Assembly (NCBI GenBank): GCA_003024985.2 | Contig: PXIH01S0000186.1 | DNA: 14,200 nucleotides | Origin: Euperipatoides rowelli | Lineage: Eukaryota; Onychophora; Udeonychophora; Euonychophora; Peripatopsidae | Reading direction: 5' to 3' (one strand) | In this document: positions 8,318 to 14,200 of the stretch, in pieces | Layout: each line of letters begins with the position of its first letter | How positions within the stretch are numbered: position 1 is the first letter of the stretch | Notes under the pieces: generated by a model | What the model was told of the DNA's origin: nothing | Seen by the model: only the letters and a program-made list of their open reading frames with translations | Databases searched by the model: none | Made by a program: the position numbers and the translations under genes

Positions 8318-9052
8318 GTAGCGCCTTCAATGGCCGCTTTGTTGTATAGCCTTTAGTTTTCATATAATTTTTTTATTTCTAAGTTATTTTATTTGATGTT
8401 TCGTTTTGGAATTTAGTTCTCCTTGTGTATGGATTTTTGGGCAGTCAATAGCGGAAAACATTTGTTTATTTGAAAACATTGGATTATTGGAACGAGTATA
8501 GGAATGGTGTCGTTTTTCCTGCTGTTGAGGCCTGTAATTTATACATTGGTTACGAGTTTCATGACAATTTTTTAACGTTTATTTATTCTTTTTCTTTATC
8601 GTTAATTGGATTTTGTTCCTTAAAATTTGTATTCGATGTTACTATCTCGATAGAGCCTAGGATTTAGTTGTCAGTTTTGTATATTGATTTTAAAATGCAT
8701 GTAGCGGTTATCCTGTTGCTGTGTATTTTGAGTGATACTGAGATACTTTTCGTTTCCTGGACTTTAGTGAACTGTTATGCCTGCTGTATATACTGTATAT
8801 TTATTTGGAATGGTATTTTAGAAACATTGATTGGATAATATATTGAATGTCTAAAAAACATTGTTCACTTAAGTTATTGTTTTTTTTAACTATGAATTTT
8901 ATCAGAACCAAATTTATTTATTGATTAGCCTAACATTTCTTCTATGTATTGTAGAATTTCATGTAATTTTTAAATGTAATTATCATTCAAAATTTATTTG
9001 GTTTGTATTATGTGTTAGTTGAAAAATAAACCCTTATAATAATAATAATAAC
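8318..9052 (+). repeat. Interspersed repeat with start box and (AAT)n tail, copy 1
   Basis: It begins with GTAGCGCCTTCAATGGCCGC and ends with GAAAAATAAACCC followed by an AAT microsatellite (9036-9052). A second segment at 11945-12679 has the same start box (18 of 21 positions), a similar AATAAAACCC plus AAT end, and almost the same length. An A-rich signal followed by a short tandem tail suggests a non-LTR-type retroposon on the plus strand. Internal similarity between the copies is weak by eye. No protein domain was recognised inside. Confidence 0.35.
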
Positions 9053-9084
9053 CAAGCTGCTACCAGTCTATAGCAACGAGAGTA

Positions 9085-9342
9085 AATAGAAACAATAAAC
9101 AAAAAACTAAACAAACTCAAAGGAAAACATCAACCTGGAGATGAAGAGCTCCGGGTAAATAATTTTCAAGTCATTAAAGACAAAGGGAGAAAAATAGTCA
9201 AAGTATAAAATAATGCAAGACCAATAAATATGAACCACTCTACCCCAAAAATTAAAAAAGACAAGTAATATAGCGATAAAAACCTTTTTAGGGAAGGGGT
9301 ATTGTTATATATGATTAAGTTGACTATATTTTATATATAACA
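9085..9342 (+). other. Possible 3' end of an LTR-type element
   Basis: A plus-strand open stretch containing HQPGDEELRVNNFQVIKDKG (about 9128-9187) looks like the region after the integrase core in some LTR retroelements. A purine tract GGGAAGGGG (9291-9299) is followed at 9303 by TGTTATATAT, and ATATATAACA lies at 9333-9342: a perfect 10-bp inverted pair with TG...CA termini. The layout resembles a polypurine tract next to an LTR start, but 40 bp is far too short for an LTR and no second LTR was found. Confidence 0.2.
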
Positions 9343-9526
9343 CACTATGTAGGATACATGTGCTATGTTAAGAATACTAAAATCCTTTTAGTATGATTTT
9401 TAAGTTGTACGAAAAAAGATTCACTCCATGTTCTGAAATTGAATGATAAAGATCCTCTAGATCGTATTTTATTAGTTATAAGTATTTAGTTATAAACTTA
9501 GATGTTGATTTATCCTTTATAGGGAT

Positions 9527-10260
9527 ACAATATGGAGACCGATTTTTTTTCAACTATGGAGATTAGGCCAAAGTCCAAGTTATCCTCATCTAATCTTGTG
9601 GAAAGATATACTATAGGGAAATGTAAATCTCTGTCGTACATTAGATTATAAGCTAATGATTCTCCAATGCTTTCTTGTGGAGCACTGCTTATTATGACTT
9701 CCCTTCAGATAACAGCTTATTAGCAATTTTAAAATTCTGATGGCTCTTTCCACCTGGTTTGCCTCCATGATCTATTAAACACTTGTTGTGACTCACATTT
9801 AGGGAACCTGGGGTATTACTAAGCTCATTACTTGTGAACTGCCTCTGTTTGTTACTATGGTTTGTGGTATACCATGGATGTATACCACTTCTATTAGATT
9901 TTCTGATGCCTGATTTGCAGTAACTTCTCTTATAGGGAATGTTTCAATCCATTTAGTGAAGAGATTACTAAATAGGTATTACATTTATTCCTTACCACTG
10001 TACAAGGCAACGGACCAATTAAATCCATTGCCAGGAATTGCATTGGTCTCATGGCACGGATCGATTGTATTTTTCCATTAGGTTTTCTGCTTGAGTTCAC
10101 CAGCTGGCATATTGGACAGCTTTGAACGTACTGTTTCATGGATTTCAGCATTCTAGTCTAGAAGTACCGGTACCAGGATTTGATCCAGTTAACAGTTTTT
10201 GTTGTCTCCATGTGCCCTCCTCCTCCCACTCTATGGTAGTCATGAAACTATTTTAATACT
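9527..10260 (-). pseudogene. Integrase of the Ty3/gypsy remnant
   Basis: Integrase inserts the cDNA copy into the genome. The minus strand shows the H-H-C-C zinc-binding domain (two His near 10243-10205 within FHDYHRVGGGGHMETTKT, then YVQSCPICQL near 10100-10130). The DDE core follows: AMDLIGPLP with the first Asp (10023-10025), FTKWIETFPIREVTANQA (about 9905-9960), and IHGIPQTIVTNRG, where the second catalytic Asp is Asn (9847-9849). The third residue, Glu, sits in NQVERAIRILK (9748-9750). Spacing between these positions is close to that of active integrases. Frameshifts occur near 9845 and 9950 and stops near 9770. The post-core block LAYNLMYDRDLHFP and an open tail reach a stop at about 9520. 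Confidence 0.8.
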
Positions 10261-10539
10261 TTATTTACTTAAGATTTAGTATGTGTTCTACTTTTTTGTT
10301 TTTTAAATAGTATATAAACAATTTTTTTTTTTTTTTCAAAAAAAATTATTTAGGCTAACTTAATTGCTTGGATTACAAGAGATGTTCTTTTTTAATTTTA
10401 TTAAAATACTAATATTTTCATCTTCATTTTGAAAACATATTTCTTCAAATTTTTTATAAATTAAGTACATTGTATTGATCATTATTTGTTGATGTGCTGG
10501 TTATCATTAATACTGTGATTTTTATTATCTGTTGGCGTA

Positions 10540-10990
10540 ACCAGTGGTAGAGATTGAGATAAAGCATCAGCGATTTTACTTGTTTTTCCTGGCTGATGTT
10601 TTACCTCATAATTTAAGTTTTGAAGTCGTAAACTCCATCTACCTAATCAAACATGAGGGTCTTTAATTGATTTTAACCACCATATTGAATTATGGTTGGT
10701 TACTACAGTGAGCTTCATTCCTTCTAAATATAGTCTGAAGTGCTGAGTACCAAACAGTATACCAAGACTTTCCTTTTCAGATGTGTTCCACTTTTTCTCA
10801 GCATTGCTTAGGGAGCGGCTTGCACTGGCGACAACAGAATTTTGATTTTTATCATTTTTCACCTGTGACAAAATAGTCCCAGCCCTATGTCACTTGCATC
10901 TGTGGTAAGTACAAATGCTTTGGAAAAATCTGGAATATGCTAAAATTGGTTTATTTATTAATTTTAAATTTTCAAATTCTGTTTGGCATT
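10540..10990 (-). pseudogene. RT end and RNase H of the Ty3/gypsy remnant
   Basis: RNase H removes the RNA strand during reverse transcription. On the minus strand the sequence begins with FADLKNAKQNL and PDFSKAFVLTTDASDIGLG (about 10880-10990), the RT connection leading into the first RNase H catalytic Asp (GAT, 10898-10900). It continues through ASRSLSNAEKKWNTSEKESL (about 10760-10830), where the E-K-E Glu is present, to VVTNHNSIWWLKSIKDPHV (about 10647-10705). The latter is usually V-T-D-H; here the catalytic Asp codon is AAC (10695-10697). The C-terminal GRWSLRLQ and HQPGKTSKIADALSQ blocks follow after an in-frame TGA near 10645. A frameshift lies after DIGLG near 10880. Confidence 0.8.
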
Positions 10991-11004
10991 TTTCAGATCA
11001 GCAA

Positions 11005-11222
11005 AACTGCACTGTGGAACCTACCTACATGCCAAATTGCAAGTTTGTGCTATGTGGGGAATATTCTAAACATTTCAGGGTTATTATCCCCCCCCCCCAA
11101 ATAAATAAATAAAAGTCTATTCTCATTGTATAAACTATGTAACCTACCCACATGCCAAAATTTAAGTTTGTGCCATGTTGGGAAGTATGTTAAACACTTC
11201 GGAGTCATCCCTCCCCCCCCNC
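11005..11222. repeat. Diverged 123-bp duplication ending in poly-C
   Basis: AACCTACCTACATGCCAAAT (11018) recurs as AACCTACCCACATGCCAAAA (11141), 123 bp later. Each copy continues through a similar AAGTTTGTGC block into a C-run (C11 at 11088-11098; interrupted C-run at 11210-11222 with an N at 11221). The N probably marks an assembly problem in the homopolymer. No coding function was recognised. Confidence 0.65.
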
Positions 11223-11394
11223 TTATATGTCATTATTTTCAATCTTATAGGCTATTTAAAAATATAAACGCTTAAGTAATTCCTAGAATTACCACCATAC
11301 TAGATTTTTTACTATAGTTTAATTTTACTCTAATTAGCCAATTATTTGTCCCTCCCTCCAACCCCCACCCCAAAAGTATTTTCATTGTCTACAC

Positions 11395-11440
11395 CAGGGG
11401 TTCCCAGCCCTGAGCCTGCGGGCTCCCTGGCATCTGTCAA
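11395..11440. mobile_element. hAT-like end with nested hairpin
   Basis: CAGGGGTTCCCAGCCC at 11395 matches the C-A-G-N-G-G-T-T-C-C-C form seen at the ends of many hAT elements. CCAGGG (11394-11399) pairs with CCCTGG (11425-11430), and inside it AGCCC (11406-11410) pairs with GGGCT (11420-11424). No opposite end was found to the right. Confidence 0.35.
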
Positions 11441-11944
11441 CCAATTTGTGTGTGCCCATCGCTGTTCGACCACAAACAAAAGCTTGTCTGCATTAACTTG
11501 GCAATAATCGGATCCCATTGATTTAGATTGTGAGTGGTTAGGCAATCAATTTTAAGCAGTTTTCTTGTATTCCATCTTTTGTGCCAAGCTAACATGGACG
11601 AACTTGAGTGCAATGCATGCAAACGTCCAAATTGAGACGAGACACTAATAAGTGCATTATATAATCAACAATTTACCCTGTTTTTAACATTGCACATCAA
11701 TTTTTTGTCATTTCTTTAATAAATTTGTTAATGGTTTTGCTATTGTTGAAAAATAAGGAATGAAGCGTCTGTAGTAACAAGCCATAAATAAAAATCTTTG
11801 AATGTCTCGTATGGATACGAGGACTGGGTATTTAGAGAGTGTTTATTTTTTTCGGGTCAGGCTTTATGTCAATTGGTGTAATTAGATGGCCTCATATAAT
11901 TAGCGCACACACAGAAGCAATATTTTTCTCTATTATACCCGGAT
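11441..11944. other. Non-coding stretch
   Basis: Two overlapping minus-strand open frames (11342-11622) read partly through the hAT-like end and have no recognisable domain. Nothing else was supported. Confidence 0.4.
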
Positions 11945-12679
11945 GTAGTGCCTTCGTTGGCCGCTAGCTTTTATAGTTTTGTGCATCTAGGTTTTTATAT
12001 ATTTTTATTTTATTATTACTGGCAAAGATGAACTGTTATTTACTTGGCCTTTTGTTGTGAATTGCTTTCAGTACTGGATTGGTAACTTTTCTTTGGTTTT
12101 TCAAGGATTCCAGTTACGTTTAGACTTTAAGCATTTTAATCATGTCGACCGGAATTATCGGACATCAGCGCTTCTTGTTTTTCACTGGATTGATCATTTG
12201 GACTCAATTTTTAGTGAGAAATTTGTTTTATTTACTTTAATGAAGGGATGATTAGTCCTCTGGATTTCTATTATTTTTTCTAATAGCCTCATCATTGTTT
12301 TTCTATTATTAGCCACGTGATTGTTAGAGCCACACATTTGGATAACATTGTTTGCTGTGTTTTTCTTTATTTTCATGTCTTGACATTTTTTGAAGCCAAG
12401 TAATGTGCAAGACATGTTTGATGTTTCCCTATTTGCACTAGAGATGAGAGAACTTTTTCCTCTACTATTTCTTAGTTTTATCGTTAAATTTGACCTAAAT
12501 GCAAATTGAACAATAAATCTATTTTGTGTTTTATAAACTTTATGATTTCCAATCAACATTAATATATGTAATTGAGACCTAGGCTACATCCGTTTCAGGG
12601 CTAAGGACTCAAATTTCTTAAAATTAATTTTATTGTCTATATTTTGTGTGTTAATAAAACCCAAATAATAATATTAAGA
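11945..12679 (+). repeat. Interspersed repeat with start box and (AAT)n tail, copy 2
   Basis: It opens with GTAGTGCCTTCGTTGGCCGC and closes with TTAATAAAACCCAAATAATA. Length and both ends match the segment at 8318-9052, in the same orientation. The middle is too diverged to align by eye. A 121-codon minus-strand open frame (12194-12559) lies inside; it has an ATG but no recognised domain, and is probably antisense noise. Confidence 0.35.
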
Positions 12680-12699
12680 GTAAGACATGATTTTTTTTA

Positions 12700-13820
12700 A
12701 AGCAGTACAAATTGTTTTAAGGTCTTCTCTATTAAATGTCCTAGACTTCTAGTATATTTGTTACTAAGTAAAAATATCAAAATGTTCTAAGTACAGACCA
12801 CCGAGGTTTTTGTGCTCAAGGTGTTTTTCCTAATGTAATGCTTAACGTTGTCTGACTTGTCCAGAGTAGATGAATCAAGTCTAGAGGGGTTTTCTCTTAT
12901 ACACCCTTGACAATTTCATCGGCAGTTGTCAAGGTAACAGCTTGTTGTTTGTTAACCAATCCTGATCCAGTTATGTTAATTAGTTCCAGCTAATCAGGAA
13001 TGTCTTGTTTTTAGTGTCCGAGGCTTCTTAGTTGAATTATGGGAAGGATGTGATAACTTTTGATCACAAAAATGAATGGTTGAAAATAATTACTCCTAAT
13101 TGAATGCGTTTGGATGTGAGAACATTTGTAATCCAATTGCAATTACATAATATCTTTTTAGCATGAAGAGCAGTTGATAAAAGTTCTGTGTGATAAAAGT
13201 AATTTAATCTTGATCTTTATTAGGCTTAAATAAGTCCTTGTGCCCAATAAAAGTCTTATGTAAAACACTTTTTTAGTTCTACCAACTATAGTACTGTAAC
13301 TTTTACCTTTTTCAGTTTTAACAGTAAAACTATTAAATTAAAGACTTTTGTAGCTATGATTTAAGCTACATATTGTATGTTTTGAATATTGTATATTATT
13401 AAAAATATCCAAAGCATAAAATATAATCACTGATTTACTGTGAGAGCCATTGTAGATGAATTCACTTAGAGATATTACAATTACTGTTTTTAATTTATTA
13501 TATCTGAAATGGATCTCAATGGCTGTCTGTTGAGCAAATTATTAGCCTAGCTCTAATTAATGAAATGGGGAATAAGGGGACAGTTTGTGTTTTAATTAAG
13601 CAAACTTTAATTTTTAAACTCGGAAGATACAGAGTGACACTAAGTTTAATATGCAGTATATGAGTGAATGGTCAACAGAATAAATATAGTATTTGAAGAA
13701 TGGTTTTGTATCTTATTGCTACTTTACAATATGTCTGTCAGGTTACATGATAATGCTTTTACAAGTTTGAAGAGCACTAGCTTCATGATGTTATTTTTAA
13801 GATAATACAAGGATTATACA
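12700..13820. promoter_or_regulatory. Repeat-poor non-coding block with homeodomain-type sites
   Basis: This is the longest stretch after 6300 without recognisable mobile-element sequence. It holds a 9-bp inverted pair CCTTGACAA / TTGTCAAGG (12905-12913, 12926-12934), whose TGACA/TGTCA cores are TALE-homeodomain-like. Many TAATTA-type words follow: TTAATTAG near 12978, CTAATCAGG near 12992, TAATTG near 13098, TTAATTAAGC near 13592. It could be an enhancer, but AT-rich DNA produces such words by chance. Confidence 0.2.
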
Positions 13821-13826
13821 AATAAA

Positions 13827-14075
13827 CAGTGTTCCCAATACTTTAAGCACCAAAGTACTTTTAAGTACTTGTAAGTAATAAGTACATTCTGTGTACCGGT
13901 ACTTAATACTTGTATTTAACTATTTTTTAAAATAGGTATTTTTTACTTGTATTTAAGTAAGTTACTTTTTTTCAAGTACTTGTACTTGTATTTTTAAAAA
14001 TTTTAAGTTCAAGCACAACAAATCACTGATTACTTTGAGAGCCCATATCATTGGAAAATATCAGCGCTCACAATT
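13827..14075 (+). mobile_element. hAT-like non-autonomous element, left end
   Basis: CAGTGTTCCCAATACTTTAA at 13827 has the form of a hAT terminal repeat. It is followed by dense subterminal AAGTACTT/TACTTGTA motifs (about 13853-13990), a pattern known from hAT MITEs in which transposase-binding sites repeat near the ends. TACCGGTACT (13894-13903) is included. The other end lies beyond the window if it exists. Confidence 0.4.
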
Positions 14076-14200
14076 ATGAGTCATCTAGTTCTAAACAATA
14101 ATCTGATCACGTGAGTAATCATGAGTCATCTAGTTCTAAACAATAATCTTATCACGTGAGTAATCACGAGTCATCTAGTTCTAAACAATAATATCACGTG
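14076..14200. repeat. 45-bp tandem array with AP-1 and E-box sites
   Basis: Units start at 14078, 14123 and 14168 and are almost identical; the third has a 3-bp deletion and runs off the window. Each unit carries GAGTCATCTAG and CACGTG (14108-14113, 14153-14158, 14195-14200). Units 1 and 2 are preceded so as to give the perfect AP-1 palindrome ATGAGTCAT (14076-14084, 14121-14129); unit 3 has ACGAGTCAT. The array continues past 14200 or ends there. Confidence 0.9.

Larger units (their letters stand above)
9527..10990 (-). mobile_element. Ty3/gypsy-type retrotransposon pol remnant
   Basis: Decayed pol of an LTR retrotransposon on the minus strand. The domains are in Ty3/gypsy order: end of RT, RNase H, zinc-binding domain, integrase core, post-core region. 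Gag, protease and most of the RT are missing upstream; duplicated poly-C sequence lies there instead. No LTR pair was identified. Several frameshifts and stops are visible, and two catalytic Asp codons read as Asn, so it is inactive. The A/T-rich part between RNase H and integrase (about 10250-10490, with a T-run near 10322) could be expanded spacer or a small insertion. Confidence 0.8.

Noticed and set aside
11342-11622. Two overlapping minus-strand open frames
   Set aside because: They read through a hAT-like end and low-complexity sequence, with no domain.
12194-12559. 121-codon minus-strand open frame, the longest in the window
   Set aside because: It has an ATG but no recognisable domain, and it is antisense to a putative repeat. 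Lysine/asparagine richness is what AT-rich DNA gives by chance.
14076-14200. CRISPR-like array
   Set aside because: The 45-bp units are continuous tandem repeats without unique spacers, and the window is eukaryotic.

Overview
The window looks like animal nuclear DNA, most plausibly an arthropod such as an insect. It is strongly AT-rich, has no long ORFs or bacterial-style operons, and carries splice donors, remnants of CR1/Jockey-like LINEs and a Ty3/gypsy element, hAT-like ends and simple repeats. The sequence does not fix the taxon. No tRNA, rRNA or CRISPR array was seen. There is one N at 2198 and another at 11221.

Layout. 1-230 holds nothing recognisable. 235-1445 (minus) is a decayed LINE in an odd order: a reverse-transcriptase piece (915-1445) lies upstream of an ORF1/gag-like piece (345-915), and the reading frame is open across the join. 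1561-3256 holds two copies of a palindrome-rich non-coding element with short inverted ends. A 92-bp unit repeats inside it, and an insertion-like segment (2358-2725) separates the copies. 3257-5010 (minus) is a 5'-truncated LINE with most of its RT and the C-terminal region; it has frameshifts and stops and lacks one catalytic Asp codon.

The only credible host-gene signal is at 5950-6539. Two divergent first coding exons sit 161 bp apart. On the minus strand is an F-box exon (6101 down to 5950). On the plus strand is a 9-codon exon (6263-6289) ending in a splice donor. The gap has NRF1-like and ETS-like sites and looks like a compact bidirectional promoter. Just inside the plus-strand gene's first intron, on the opposite strand, is a short open segment (6447-6539) that resembles the C-terminus of a calmodulin-like protein.

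From 6660 on the window is intergenic or intronic: hairpins (6781-6855), hAT-like fragments (7507, 7573, 11395), two roughly 735-bp elements sharing a start box and an (AAT)n tail (8318-9052, 11945-12679), and a decayed Ty3/gypsy pol on the minus strand (9527-10990: RNase H, zinc-binding domain, integrase core). 12700-13820 is repeat-poor with clustered homeodomain-type words. The window ends in a hAT-like end (13827 onward) and a 45-bp tandem array that repeats an AP-1 site and a CACGTG E-box.

No intact autonomous system was found. The most notable items are the RT-to-ORF1 chimera, the divergent gene pair with its oppositely oriented EF-hand-like exon, and the AP-1/E-box array.
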